NCBI GenBank assembly: GCA_003599025.1
Contig: QZIL01000025.1
Location: 1-53,094, forward strand
DNA length: 53,094 nucleotides
Direction of reading: 5' to 3'
Source: Nitrospiraceae bacterium
Lineage (GTDB): Bacteria; Nitrospirota; Thermodesulfovibrionia; UBA6902
Numbering within the stretch: the stretch's first letter is position 1; each line of letters begins with the position of its first letter. The translations under genes and the position numbers were made by a program. Of the stretch, positions 24,066 through 32,903 are shown piece after piece. The notes under the pieces are model-generated. The model saw only the letters and a program-made list of their open reading frames with translations. It was not told the DNA's origin and searched no databases.

Positions 24066-25432
24066 TTTCCACTCTCATCTTTCTTTACCGGTATTAATGT
24101 CCCCACAGTCCTCTGGTCATCAACCAGATATTTCCTGGCAACGCGCTGCACATCATCAGGAGCGACTTTTCTAAGCCCTTCAATATATTTATCTTTTAGC
24201 CTCCAGCCTCCAAGCATCTCGAACTGCGCCAGGACCATGGCCTGAGAGTAGACCGAATCCTGTCCCATTATGAAATCCGCCTCTATCTGGTTCTTTGCCT
24301 TCTGGACCTCCCTTTCAGACGGAGGTTCGTCCTTGATCTTCTGCACCTCTTCATAAAGGGCGAGTTCAACTTCTTCTATTTTCCCTCCCGGCAGCGGGGT
24401 CCCTTCAAGATAAAACAGGAAAGGGTATTTATTGAAATTGCTGTACCCGGCCCCGGCTGAAAGCGCTATCCTCTTTTCATCAACAAGTCCCCTGTAAATC
24501 CTCCCGCTCTTGCCTCCGGAAAGCACGCCGGCAAGTACATCCAGCGCATAACTGTCCTCATCGAGCACATTCGGGGCCTTGTATGCACTGATGACGTAGG
24601 GGAGTTCAGCCTCTTTTTTAATATATATCCTTTTCTCGCCCCTCTGGACCGGTTCCTGAATATTAAGCTTCCGGGGTTCAGGGCCTTTTTGGATGGGTCC
24701 GAACTCCGTCTTTATCTTTTCCATCACACCCTCAACATCAACATTGCCGGCTATGACTATAAAAGCGTTATTAGGAATGTAGTAAGTCCTGTAATAATCC
24801 ATCAGCTCATCCCGTGTTAAATTCTTTAAATCCTCCATCCAACCGATGACGGGCCACCTGTAAGGATGGTTCTTGAATGCCGTGGCGAGGACCTCTTCGA
24901 ATACAAGATTTTGAGGGTCGTCTTCATAGCGCATTCTCCGCTCTTCCATGACAACGTCCCTTTCAGAAAGAAAGTCCCCGTTGTCCATGATCAGATTGCG
25001 CATCCTGTCAGCCTCCATTTCTATGGATATACGGATCCTGTCAGGCGCGAGTTTCTGAAAATAATACGCAAAGTCACGGCTGGTGCCGGCATTGTCTATG
25101 CCGCCTGATTTGCTGATGATCTTCGAAAACACCTTGTTACCGTACCTGGGGGTGCCTTTAAACATCATGTGCTCAAGTACATGACTGAGTCCTGTCTTGC
25201 CGACCTGCTCGTTAATGGAGCCCGCGTTATACCAGATCTCAAATACCGCCATAGGGGCATTACGGTCTTTAATAATAAAGACCCTGAGCCCGTTTTCGAG
25301 AGTCTCTTCATACACACTGCCGTTTTCGAGCGGCGCTGTTTGCATGGCTGTCTCAGCGCCTGTATGAGCGCAACCGTATACAACAGCTACAAGCAGGACA
25401 ACTTTTATATATGTAATTAATTTCCTATTCAT
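24062..25432 (-). CDS. M16 family zinc metallopeptidase, probable lipoprotein
   Basis: A 456-residue peptidase. The zinc motif HxxEH is HVLEH within VGKTGLSHVLEHMMFKGTPR, and the downstream glutamate is available (MEADRMRNLI, region RDVVMEERRMRYEDDP). The C-terminal half has LAGVLSGGKSGRIYRGLVDE, the family R/Y region. The N-terminus (MNRKLITYIKVVLLVAVVYG then C) looks like a lipoprotein signal, though Tyr at -2 is unusual. It forms an overlapping pair with the inactive homologue; together they likely degrade peptides in the periplasm. Confidence 0.92.
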   Translation of the reverse strand: MNRKLITYIKVVLLVAVVYGCAHTGAETAMQTAPLENGSVYEETLENGLRVFIIKDRNAPMAVFEIWYNAGSINEQVGKTGLSHVLEHMMFKGTPRYGNKVFSKIISKSGGIDNAGTSRDFAYYFQKLAPDRIRISIEMEADRMRNLIMDNGDFLSERDVVMEERRMRYEDDPQNLVFEEVLATAFKNHPYRWPVIGWMEDLKNLTRDELMDYYRTYYIPNNAFIVIAGNVDVEGVMEKIKTEFGPIQKGPEPRKLNIQEPVQRGEKRIYIKKEAELPYVISAYKAPNVLDEDSYALDVLAGVLSGGKSGRIYRGLVDEKRIALSAGAGYSNFNKYPFLFYLEGTPLPGGKIEEVELALYEEVQKIKDEPPSEREVQKAKNQIEADFIMGQDSVYSQAMVLAQFEMLGGWRLKDKYIEGLRKVAPDDVQRVARKYLVDDQRTVGTLIPVKKDESGK

Positions 25433-25502
25433 ATCGTTTCACGTCCCACTTCTTATTTACTGCTTATTACTTATTTACATACCTTCGTGGTCAATAAATG
25501 CC

Positions 25503-25636
25503 TGTCCTTAAATTACAGATGTTCAATATTGTCATGCCCGAAGTCTTTAATCGGGCATCCAGAACTTTTTAAAAAGACTGGATTCCCGCTCAACAGACTG
25601 CGGGAATGACGGCTGTAAGTACAAGGTTAATGAACA
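25503..25636. repeat. Family A palindromic element (134 bp)
   Basis: Ends TGTCCTTAAA and TTAATGAACA; core GTCATGCCCGAAGTC to CGGGAATGAC (25531-25610). Nearly identical in its core to the copy at 34019-34151. Confidence 0.7.
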
Positions 25637-25656
25637 AACTCTAATTAATTAGTAGG

Positions 25657-26499
25657 CTATTTTTTCAGATACCCTTCTATGGCTGCCTTGAAATCATCAA
25701 AGGACCTTCCCTGCATCCTTTTGCCATTGATGAACAGTGTCGGGGTACCGCCCACTCCGGAGTTCTGGCCCAGAAGCATGTCCTGCTGGATGAGCCCCTC
25801 ATATTTATTGCTGCCGTAGTCAGCCAGAAATCTGGCCTCATTCAGCTGCAGTTTTGCCGCAAACTCCTTGTACGAATTATCATTAAGCTGGGCGTAATTT
25901 TCAAAGATCAGGTCATGCATCTCCCAGTATTTCCCCTGTTCTCCTGCAGCGCGCGCAGCCTTTGCTGCATTTTTGGCCTGCTGATGAAAGGACAGAGGAA
26001 AATCCTTAAAGACAAGTTTTACATCTTTAGGATAAGCTGCCAGCACCTGATTCAGTGTTGCCTGAAGCCTGGAACAGTAAGGACACTGATAATCAGAAAA
26101 CTCAACAATTGTTACCGGCGCGTCTTTGTGGCCCTTGACCGGAGAACTGCCGATGGGCAGATTATGGACCTGATTAAAATCAACCGTCGGTCTCTGCGGA
26201 GCAACTGCAGGTGCCTGCTGTACAGCCTTTGCCATATTCCTCTGGTTTGCCTCTATACGGTCAAGCCTTGCAAGGACCTGCTTTTGAAATTGATCAGAGC
26301 CTGCATCAGCAGCAGGGCTTTCGGTCAGTTCAACCTGCGTAGCACCTTTCTGGTTTGCTTCTATCTGCTCAAGCTTTGCAAGTATGTCTTTTTGTGTCTG
26401 TTCTATACTGTCGACCTTTTTTGTGTCCACACATCCTGCCATTAACAGCGGGACAGCCAGAAGCAGCAGTACAATTAATAAGTATTTGCCTTTGATCAT
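25657..26499 (-). CDS. DsbA-like thiol-disulfide lipoprotein
   Basis: A 280-residue lipoprotein. Signal peptide and lipobox LMAGC (acylated Cys23) precede a heptad-rich linker that repeats a motif twice: ILAKLEQIEANQK (39-51) and VLARLDRIEANQR (75-87), probably a coiled coil or spacer. The DsbA/DsbC-like thioredoxin domain (about 113-280) has the active site C139-P-Y-C142 in FSDYQCPYCSRLQ, the helical insertion, and the cis-proline motif GVGGTPTLFING. It should oxidise or isomerise disulfides, or support cytochrome maturation, in the periplasm. GGAGG lies upstream of the ATG. Confidence 0.92.
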   Translation of the reverse strand: MIKGKYLLIVLLLLAVPLLMAGCVDTKKVDSIEQTQKDILAKLEQIEANQKGATQVELTESPAADAGSDQFQKQVLARLDRIEANQRNMAKAVQQAPAVAPQRPTVDFNQVHNLPIGSSPVKGHKDAPVTIVEFSDYQCPYCSRLQATLNQVLAAYPKDVKLVFKDFPLSFHQQAKNAAKAARAAGEQGKYWEMHDLIFENYAQLNDNSYKEFAAKLQLNEARFLADYGSNKYEGLIQQDMLLGQNSGVGGTPTLFINGKRMQGRSFDDFKAAIEGYLKK

Positions 26500-26707
26500 T
26501 TTCTCCTCCTTATATGACTGAATTTAGCTGCTGAATTATTTCAAACAAGACTAATTGTATCATATCCGCCACTTAACTTGTTACCCCTCAGATCCTAAAT
26601 GCTGTATTAAAACATGCCCTTATGAAGAGATTGTGAAGACATGATCTCCACAAAGCATTCACCGAACATCCCTGTCCCATAACAGTTGTTTGTTCACCGC
26701 ATCCACT

Positions 26708-27136
26708 TTAACGTCGACCTGATTTCATGAAGATGTCTTCTGATTTAAATCCCTTCTTCCATCTCCATAAAAATGAATAACACAGGAAATTCTCTCCGTG
26801 ATTTACCTTATCAAGAACGAGATGCTGTGCAAACCCGATCAGTGTTCCGGTTATCCAAGGGTTCCAGTCAGTCAGCCATGCTGCCATGCCCCATACAGGC
26901 AGCCATTCCCATCCATGGAGAAAACGCACCTTCAGCAGGGAGTCTTCACGGTATGCTTGGAAGATGTCCTTAATTCTGAGAGGAAACCCGCGCTGCAGTA
27001 AATAATCGGCCCCATAATCCAGATCGACAAATACCCCGGCGATCAGGCTGGCACCTGCCAGTGCCCATGATTTAAATATCAGGTAAAGGAGACCGGAGAT
27101 CCCGAGTGAAATAACCGCATGTTGGTGGAATTTCAT
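26708..27136 (-). CDS. Membrane protein resembling YdjM-type metal-dependent hydrolases
   Basis: A 142-residue protein with hydrophobic spans around residues 8-38 and 83-105. Potential metal ligands are spread as in the YdjM/DUF457-like family: H5 in KFHQHAVISLG, the acidic FVDLDYGADYLL, RFLHGWEWLP, and AQHLVLDKVNHG near the C-terminus. The family is described as putative membrane-bound hydrolases with no proven substrate. It is monocistronic. The family assignment is from motif pattern and is moderate. Confidence 0.65.
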   Translation of the reverse strand: MKFHQHAVISLGISGLLYLIFKSWALAGASLIAGVFVDLDYGADYLLQRGFPLRIKDIFQAYREDSLLKVRFLHGWEWLPVWGMAAWLTDWNPWITGTLIGFAQHLVLDKVNHGENFLCYSFLWRWKKGFKSEDIFMKSGRR

Positions 27137-27276
27137 ACTATTTCACATTATGATTAATCATCAGAAAGAATATTCACTTTATGCGAACTATTTATTATAC
27201 CAGACAGGGCCGGCAGCATATTGACGGACAAAGGTGAAATAAGTAAGATAAACATGTCTTTGAAACATAAATTTTT

Positions 27277-27351
27277 TGGGGCGTCGCCAAGCGGTAAGGC
27301 ACTGGTCTCTGGCTCCAGCATTCGGGGGTTCAAATCCTCCCGCCCCAGCCA
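27277..27351 (+). tRNA. tRNA-Gln (CUG anticodon)
   Basis: Acceptor stem TGGGGCG pairs with CGCCCCA, followed by G and an encoded CCA end. D-arm CGCCAAGCGGTAAGGC, T-loop GTTCAAATC and the anticodon loop CTCTGGC (anticodon CTG) are all in place; the last anticodon-stem pair is a T-T mismatch. Length 75 nt. Confidence 0.93.
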
Positions 27352-27363
27352 ATAAACACAGTA

Positions 27364-27720
27364 ATTAGTGAATAGCTGTTAGTTATTAGTAAAAAAAAGA
27401 ACTTAACATAAGAAATCGGGTAGTTCAGGTAGAGCAGTCATTTGCTTGTCCTGCAGTTCACTATTCACTAATCACTGACGACTGTTCACTATTCACTGCT
27501 TTTACGGTCCCATCGTCTAGTGGCCTAGGACGCTGGCCTCTCACGCCGGAAACACGGGTTCGAGTCCCGTTGGGATCACCAATTAGAGATAGTGAATAGT
27601 CGTTAGTGAACAGTGAACAGCACTGAGAAACAATATCTAAGCGCAAGAAGTTGAGAAACCAGGAACTATAGATTCAGTAAAACCTTTTTTTTGTCTTTCA
27701 CTATTCACTGTTCACTTTTT
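27364..27720. repeat. AGTGAATAGT/AGTGAACAG simple repeats around the tRNA genes
   Basis: Several direct and inverted copies of AGTGAATAG and AGTGAACAG flank tRNA-Glu: TTAGTGAATAGC (about 27365), CTGTTCACTATTCACT (27482-27497), AGTGAACAGTGAACAG (about 27606-27621) and TTCACTATTCACTG (27699-27712). The same unit forms the odd signal-peptide coding region of the M16 gene near 23930. Confidence 0.65.
27506..27581 (+). tRNA. tRNA-Glu (CUC anticodon)
   Basis: Acceptor GGTCCCA pairs with TGGGATC (one G-T), followed by A and an encoded CCA. Anticodon stem CTGGC/GCCGG encloses CTCTCAC, anticodon CTC. T-arm ACGGGTTCGAGTCCCGT is standard. Length 76 nt. Confidence 0.95.
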
Positions 27721-27732
27721 TGGGGAGGAAGA

Positions 27733-28809
27733 ATGTCGAAAACATACAATATCGCAGTTATCCCGGGTGACGGCACCGGCCCTGAGGTGGTTGCCGAAGG
27801 ATTGAAGGTACTTAATGCTGTTGCTGCACGGGAAGGTTTCAAGTTCGATCTCACCCATTTTGATTTTGGAGGTGAAAGGTACCTCAAGACCGGTGAGACC
27901 ATCACTGACAGCGCAATAGAAGACCTCAGGAAATTCGATTCGATCTTCCTTGGCGCGATAGGTCATCCCGATGTTAAGCCCGGAATACTCGAGACCGGCA
28001 TCCTTCTGAAGATCCGGTTCAGTCTTGACCAGTACATCAACCTCCGTCCGGTCAAGCTCTATCCCAATGTGGAGACCCCTCTCAAGGACAAGGGACCGGA
28101 GCATATCGACTTTGTTGTGATCCGTGAGAACACAGGCGGTATATATACCGGGCACGGCGGTGCAACACGCACCGGTACACCGGATGAGATAGCGACCCAG
28201 CTCATGGTATACGACCGCCGCACCGTGGACCGCTGCCTTAAGTACGCCTTTGGACTCAAGAAGAAGCGAAATGCCGTCAATAAAAAGTACGCGGAGAAAC
28301 CGATCACGCTGATCCACAAGCGGAACGTGCTGACCCACTGCGGCGACCTCTGGTACCGGGCCTTTGAGGAGATGGGAGCAAAAGAATTCCCTGAACTAAA
28401 ACGCGATTATAACCATGTCGACGCGGCTAACATGTGGTTCGTGAAAAACCCCGAGTGGTTCGACGTAGCGGTCACGGAAAACCTTTTCGGCGACATAATC
28501 ACCGACCTCGGCGCCATGATCCAGGGTGGCCTGGGTGTCGCCTCGGGCGGCAACATCAATCCCGAAGGTGTGTCGATGTTTGAGCCCATGGGAGGCAGCG
28601 CGCCGAAGTACGCAGGCAGGAAAGTCATCAATCCCATGGCCGCTATCGGCGCAGCCATGATGATGCTCGATACGCTTGGCGAAGTGAAAGCATCACAGGC
28701 TGTTGAAACTGCCATGACCAGTACCATGCAGAAGATGAAGAGCCAGACCGCCGGACAGATGGGGATGAGCACTTCAGAGGTCGGAGACATGGTCGCAGGA
28801 CTCTTATAA
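27733..28809 (+). CDS. leuB: 3-isopropylmalate dehydrogenase
   Basis: A 358-residue isocitrate/isopropylmalate dehydrogenase family enzyme, NAD-dependent, third step of leucine synthesis. It shows IAVIPGDGTGPEVVAEGLKV, LGAIGHPDVKPGILE, LDQYINLRPVKLYP, VVIRENTGGIYTG, and DLGAMIQGGLGVASGGNINP near the cofactor site. The GHPDV and R-N-L-R-P segments fit LeuB more than isocitrate dehydrogenase, though tartrate/homoisocitrate relatives cannot be excluded. GGGGAGGA before the ATG at 27733 sets the start; the frame opens earlier within repeat sequence. Codon use is visibly richer in G and C than neighbours such as the second asd. leuA, leuC and leuD are not adjacent. Confidence 0.88.
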   Translation: MSKTYNIAVIPGDGTGPEVVAEGLKVLNAVAAREGFKFDLTHFDFGGERYLKTGETITDSAIEDLRKFDSIFLGAIGHPDVKPGILETGILLKIRFSLDQYINLRPVKLYPNVETPLKDKGPEHIDFVVIRENTGGIYTGHGGATRTGTPDEIATQLMVYDRRTVDRCLKYAFGLKKKRNAVNKKYAEKPITLIHKRNVLTHCGDLWYRAFEEMGAKEFPELKRDYNHVDAANMWFVKNPEWFDVAVTENLFGDIITDLGAMIQGGLGVASGGNINPEGVSMFEPMGGSAPKYAGRKVINPMAAIGAAMMMLDTLGEVKASQAVETAMTSTMQKMKSQTAGQMGMSTSEVGDMVAGLL

Positions 28810-28829
28810 TTTAGATTAACGAATTTGTC

Positions 28830-28961
28830 TGTCCATAAACTCAATATTAACGCTGTCATTCCCGTAGTCTTTTGAGCGGGCATCCAGTCTTTTCATCAAC
28901 TACTGGATGCCCGATTAAAACCTCGGGCATGACGTAATTGAAAATCAGCAGATTACGGACA
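28830..28961. repeat. Family A palindromic element (132 bp)
   Basis: Ends TGTCCATAAAC and TTACGGACA; core GTCATTCCCGTAGTC to CTCGGGCATGAC (28855-28933). It separates leuB from the first asd. Confidence 0.7.
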
Positions 28962-28990
28962 AACTCTAACACAAGAGAGGTTTAGCACAT

Positions 28991-30103
28991 ATGATGAAAG
29001 TTGGCATGATCGGATGGCGCGGCATGGTGGGCTCGGTGCTCATGGGCCGCATGAATGAAGAGAAAGACTTTGATCAAATCGAACCGGTGTTTTTCACCAC
29101 ATCAAACGTAGGCGGCAAGGCTCCGGATATAGGCAGGGGTGCGTCCACGCTCAGGGATGCCAGAAGCATCGATGATCTCAGGAAGACGGACATTGTCCTG
29201 ACATGCCAGGGCGGGGACTACACAAACGAAGTGTACCCGAAGCTCCGCGCGTCCGGCTGGAACGGCTACTGGATAGACGCAGCGTCAGCGCTCAGGATGA
29301 CAAACGATTCCATAATCATCCTCGACCCCGTGAACATGGACGTTATCAAAAAAGGCCTGTCTGGCGGCATAAAGAACTACATCGGCGGTAACTGCACCGT
29401 GTCGCTCATGCTGATGGCGCTGGGCGGCCTGTACGAAAAGGGCCTCGTTGAGTGGATGAGCGCCATGACCTACCAGGCGGCTTCGGGAGCGGGCGCGAAC
29501 AACATGCGGGAGCTGATCAAACAGATGGGATCAGTCCACGGACAGGTGAAGGACCTTCTCGCGGACCCTGCCTCGGCGATCCTGGATATTGATAAAAAGG
29601 TTGCCGACCACATCCGTTCCGAGGCATATCCCAGAGAGTTCTTCGGCGTACCTCTGGCGGGATCGCTGATCCCCTGGATCGACAAACAGCTCGAGAGCGG
29701 CCAGAGCAAGGAAGAATGGAAAGGCATGGCCGAGACAAACAAAATCCTCGGACGGGAATCGGACCCTGTACCGATCGACGGCACCTGCGTGCGTATCGGC
29801 GCCATGCGCTGCCACAGCCAGGCGCTTACGATCAAGATGACAAAGGATGTCCCACTCGATGAGCTCACGGACATGATCGCGAAGCACAACAAATGGGTAA
29901 AGGTCGTGCCGAACATCCGCGAGATCACGATAAAGGAGCTCACACCGGCCGCCATTACCGGCACACTCACGGTGCCGATAGGGCGTCTGCGCAAAATGAA
30001 CATGGGGCCGACATTTCTAAACGCTTTTACCTGCGGTGACCAGCTACTCTGGGGCGCTGCGGAGCCGCTCCGCAGGATGCTCCGTATCATTGTGGAGAAA
30101 TGA
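28991..30103 (+). CDS. asd: Aspartate-semialdehyde dehydrogenase, proteobacterial type
   Basis: A 370-residue enzyme reducing aspartyl phosphate to aspartate semialdehyde, the branch point to lysine, methionine and threonine. The nucleotide-binding motif [16 protein letters not shown], the segment [15 protein letters not shown] and the active-site motif GGNCTVSLM (Cys135) identify the Gram-negative (E. coli) type; [19 protein letters not shown] and [15 protein letters not shown] follow. A GAGAGG lies upstream of the ATG. It is followed after 24 nt by a second, distantly related aspartate-semialdehyde dehydrogenase. Its G+C-rich codons resemble leuB and differ from that second gene, which suggests acquisition from elsewhere. 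Confidence 0.93.
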   Translation: MMKVGMIGWRGMVGSVLMGRMNEEKDFDQIEPVFFTTSNVGGKAPDIGRGASTLRDARSIDDLRKTDIVLTCQGGDYTNEVYPKLRASGWNGYWIDAASALRMTNDSIIILDPVNMDVIKKGLSGGIKNYIGGNCTVSLMLMALGGLYEKGLVEWMSAMTYQAASGAGANNMRELIKQMGSVHGQVKDLLADPASAILDIDKKVADHIRSEAYPREFFGVPLAGSLIPWIDKQLESGQSKEEWKGMAETNKILGRESDPVPIDGTCVRIGAMRCHSQALTIKMTKDVPLDELTDMIAKHNKWVKVVPNIREITIKELTPAAITGTLTVPIGRLRKMNMGPTFLNAFTCGDQLLWGAAEPLRRMLRIIVEK

Positions 30104-30127
30104 ACTTCAGAAGAAAGATAACTTTGA

Positions 30128-31153
30128 ATGCTTAAGAAAAAAGACAAATACATCGTGGCGGTCGTAGGCGCCACAGGAGCTGTTGGAAATGAGATGGTGG
30201 CAACGCTGGAGGAAAGGAATTTCCCTGTAGAGAAATTGCGCCTTTTCGCGTCTGAACGCTCAGAGGGAAAGACCCTGGATTTCCACGGCAGGCCCGTGTC
30301 AGTAGAAATACTTACCGACAAGGTATTTGACGGCATTGATATCGCACTCTTCTCTGCAGGAGGTGACAGGAGCCTGGAATACGCCCCGGCTGCAGCAAAG
30401 GCAGGGTGTGTTGTCGTAGACAACTCAAGCGCATGGAGGATGGACCCTGATGTACCACTCGTCGTGCCTGAAGTCAACGCGCATGACCTTGCCTGGTACA
30501 CCAAAAAAGGTATCATCGCAAATCCCAACTGTTCGACCATTCAGATGGTGGTGGTGTTAAAACCCATTCATGATGCGGCAAAGATTAAACGTGTCGTGGT
30601 CACGACGTTCCAGTCAGTTTCCGGGACAGGTAAAAAGGCTATGGACGAACTGCTCAACCAGACAAAAGACATGCTGAATTTCAAGGACATCAAGCCTGTT
30701 GTATATCCTTACCAGATTGCGTTCAACTGTCTTCCTCATATTGATAAATTTATGGATGATGGTTATACAAAAGAAGAGATAAAGATGGTAAAGGAAACCA
30801 GGAAGATCATGGGAGATGACTCTATAAAAGTTACGGCCACTACTGTAAGGGTGCCGGTCTTCAGAGGGCATTCAGAATCAATCAATATAGAAACGGAAAA
30901 GAAACTCTCTGCCAATGAAGCTCGGGCCGTGCTTTCTACTGCACCCGGAGTCCTTGTCTATGATGCCCCTGAAAAGAACATCTATCCGCTGCCTACTATT
31001 GCTGCAAATAAAGATGATGTGTATGTAGGCAGGGTCAGAGAGGATGACACAATCGAAAACGGACTCAATATCTGGATAGCTGCGGACAACCTGAGAAAAG
31101 GCGCAGCACTTAACGCAGTTCAGATCGCTGAAGAACTGATCAAAAGGGTGTAG
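30128..31153 (+). CDS. asd: Aspartate-semialdehyde dehydrogenase, second type
   Basis: A 341-residue paralogue from the other main branch of the family (Gram-positive/deep-branching bacterial type). It has VAVVGATGAVGNEMVATLEE, LRLFASERSEGKTLDFHG, FSAGGDRSLEYAPAAA, VVDNSSAWRMDPDVPLVVPE and ANPNCSTIQMVVVL with the catalytic Cys135, then VVTTFQSVSGTGKKAMDEL. All catalytic residues appear intact. It follows the E. coli-type enzyme by 24 nt and may be cotranscribed. Its codon use resembles the bulk of the window, so this may be the native copy. Why both are kept is unknown. Confidence 0.95.
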   Translation: MLKKKDKYIVAVVGATGAVGNEMVATLEERNFPVEKLRLFASERSEGKTLDFHGRPVSVEILTDKVFDGIDIALFSAGGDRSLEYAPAAAKAGCVVVDNSSAWRMDPDVPLVVPEVNAHDLAWYTKKGIIANPNCSTIQMVVVLKPIHDAAKIKRVVVTTFQSVSGTGKKAMDELLNQTKDMLNFKDIKPVVYPYQIAFNCLPHIDKFMDDGYTKEEIKMVKETRKIMGDDSIKVTATTVRVPVFRGHSESINIETEKKLSANEARAVLSTAPGVLVYDAPEKNIYPLPTIAANKDDVYVGRVREDDTIENGLNIWIAADNLRKGAALNAVQIAEELIKRV

Positions 31154-31217
31154 AGAAGTAGTCAGTAGTCAGGAAGCAAACAACAGTGGACGTTAAACAG
31201 TTAAAGTTCAAGCTGGT

Positions 31218-31376
31218 TGCTGAATAAGTATTTTCTTTTATTTGTAATTGATCCGAAAACACTTTTAAGTCGTCATTCCGGCAATCTTTAAGCCGGAATC
31301 CAGTCCTTTTAAAACTCTGGATACCCGCCTTCGCGGGTATGACGATATCTGGAGTTATACTGGAATATTTTCAGCA
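31218..31376. repeat. GTCATTCC-core palindromic element (about 159 bp)
   Basis: Short terminal inverted repeats TGCTGAA and TTCAGCA enclose the core GTCATTCCGGCAATC to GCGGGTATGAC (31272-31343). The ends differ from families A and B. Confidence 0.6.
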
Positions 31377-31394
31377 GCCTGCAGGGGCAATTTC

Positions 31395-32714
31395 ATGCAA
31401 AAAGTTGATTACATCATCAAGGCCGATTATCTTCTCACTATGGAAGGGGACCTGTCCGTTATTCGTCACGGGGCGGTGGCAGTAACAGGAAGCACGATCA
31501 CAGATGCCGGGACATCTCAGGACATCTCAGGCAAATACACCTCAGACAATATCATAGACAGCGGTAACAGCGTCATCTTCCCCGGTTTCATAAACACCCA
31601 CACTCATGCAGCCATGGTATATTTCAGAGGCATTGCCGATGATCTCCCGCTGCAGGTCTGGCTGGAACAGCACATATGGCCCAATGAAATGAAATGGCTC
31701 AGCAGCGACTTCGTAGCTGACGCGATAGAACTCGCCTGTCTGGAAATGCTGAAAGCAGGAGTCACAACATATTCGGATATGTATTTCTATCAAAACATAT
31801 CCGCAAAGCAGCTTGATAAGATCGGTATGAGAGGCGTTCTGGGGTCCGGAATTATAGACTTCCCATGGAAAGATGTGGCACAGACCCCTGATGACTATTT
31901 CGTAAACTGTGAAGGACTGATCAATACATGGAAAGGCAATGAACTGGTCACCCCATGCGTGGCACCTCACGCCACTTTCACCTGCAGCCCTGACAAATAT
32001 ATTCGCGCAAAGGAACTGGCTGAAAAATATGACGTCCCCCTTCACACACATCTTGCTGAGACACAGTTTGAGGTAGCGGAATGCATGAAACGTTACGGCA
32101 AGCCGCCGGTTGAGCATCTTGACTCAATCGGTTTCCTGTCTGAACGAGTCTCCGCAGCCCATTGTGTATGGCTGACCGATAAAGAGATCGATATCCTCGC
32201 GCAGAAAAAAGTCGGCGTAGCCCATTGCATTGAGAGCAATCTAAAGCTCGCCTCGGGCATTGCCCCGCTTCCGAAAATGCTCAAAGCAGGGGTCAGGGCC
32301 GCATTTGGTACAGACGGCGCAGCCAGCAACAATGACCTTAGCATTCTCGGTGAAATGTCCACAGCAGCCAAAGTCCATAAGGGAGTATCGCTGGACGCCA
32401 CAGTAGTTGACAGTAAAACAGCCATGCTGATGGCCACAAGGACCGGAGCCGAAATAATCGGCCTCGGGGATAAGACAGGCTCAATCAGGCCCGGTAAAAA
32501 GGCTGACCTGGTAATAGCAAATCTTAATAAGCCGCACCTGACCCCGCTTTACGATATTTACTCTCATATTACGTACTGTATGAGGCCCGGTGATGTTGAG
32601 ACCGTAATGGTAAACGGGAAGATATTAATCGATAAGGGAAGAACAACTACTTTGGATCAGGCAGATGTTATTGCAAAGGCAAAGGCCTGGCAGAATAAGA
32701 TCCAGTCTCGATGA
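31395..32714 (+). CDS. mtaD: Amidohydrolase: S-adenosylhomocysteine/5'-methylthioadenosine deaminase-like
   Basis: A 439-residue metal-dependent amidohydrolase. The metal-binding HxH is H69/H71 in FPGFINTHTHAAMVYFRG. The substrate-class signature DLPLQVWLEQHIWPNEMKW, the segments CVAPHATFTCSPDKYIRA, VPLHTHLAETQFEVAECMKR, AHCVWLTDKEI and FGTDGAASNNDLSI follow the MTA/SAH deaminase group. The expected reaction is deamination of S-adenosylhomocysteine or methylthioadenosine to the inosyl form in methyl-cycle recycling. AGGGG lies before the ATG. A 10-bp tandem duplication (GACATCTCAG twice, near 31512) occurs in the N-terminal domain without breaking the frame. Confidence 0.9.
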   Translation: MQKVDYIIKADYLLTMEGDLSVIRHGAVAVTGSTITDAGTSQDISGKYTSDNIIDSGNSVIFPGFINTHTHAAMVYFRGIADDLPLQVWLEQHIWPNEMKWLSSDFVADAIELACLEMLKAGVTTYSDMYFYQNISAKQLDKIGMRGVLGSGIIDFPWKDVAQTPDDYFVNCEGLINTWKGNELVTPCVAPHATFTCSPDKYIRAKELAEKYDVPLHTHLAETQFEVAECMKRYGKPPVEHLDSIGFLSERVSAAHCVWLTDKEIDILAQKKVGVAHCIESNLKLASGIAPLPKMLKAGVRAAFGTDGAASNNDLSILGEMSTAAKVHKGVSLDATVVDSKTAMLMATRTGAEIIGLGDKTGSIRPGKKADLVIANLNKPHLTPLYDIYSHITYCMRPGDVETVMVNGKILIDKGRTTTLDQADVIAKAKAWQNKIQSR

Positions 32715-32737
32715 AAGACAGGAAATGTGCAATAATC

Positions 32738-32892
32738 AGAGCCTGTTCCGGGACCCTGAAAAAAGTTTTTTTAGGACGCATTGTCATTTCGACCAAGGGG
32801 AGAAATCTTTCATATTGCAACACCTTAAGATTTCTCACTTCGTTCGAAATGACATCAAACAAACCGGTTAATTAATTTCCGCAACAGACTCT
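32738..32892. repeat. Family B palindromic element (155 bp)
   Basis: Ends AGAGCCTGTT and AACAGACTCT; core GTCATTTCGACCAAGG to CGTTCGAAATGAC (32783-32853). Matches the copy at 12043-12195 in length, ends and core. Confidence 0.7.
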
Positions 32893-32903
32893 AATTGAGT
32901 GTC

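Noticed and set aside
27461-27646. Minus-strand open frame containing GDPNGTRTRVSGVRGQRPRPLDDGT-like sequence
   Set aside because: It is the antisense translation of tRNA-Glu, a well-known spurious peptide; the tRNA explains the sequence.
29470-30540. Long (356-codon) minus-strand frame opposite the two asd genes
   Set aside because: A shadow of G+C-rich asd coding sequence; no ribosome binding site or family resemblance, while both asd genes have complete catalytic motifs.
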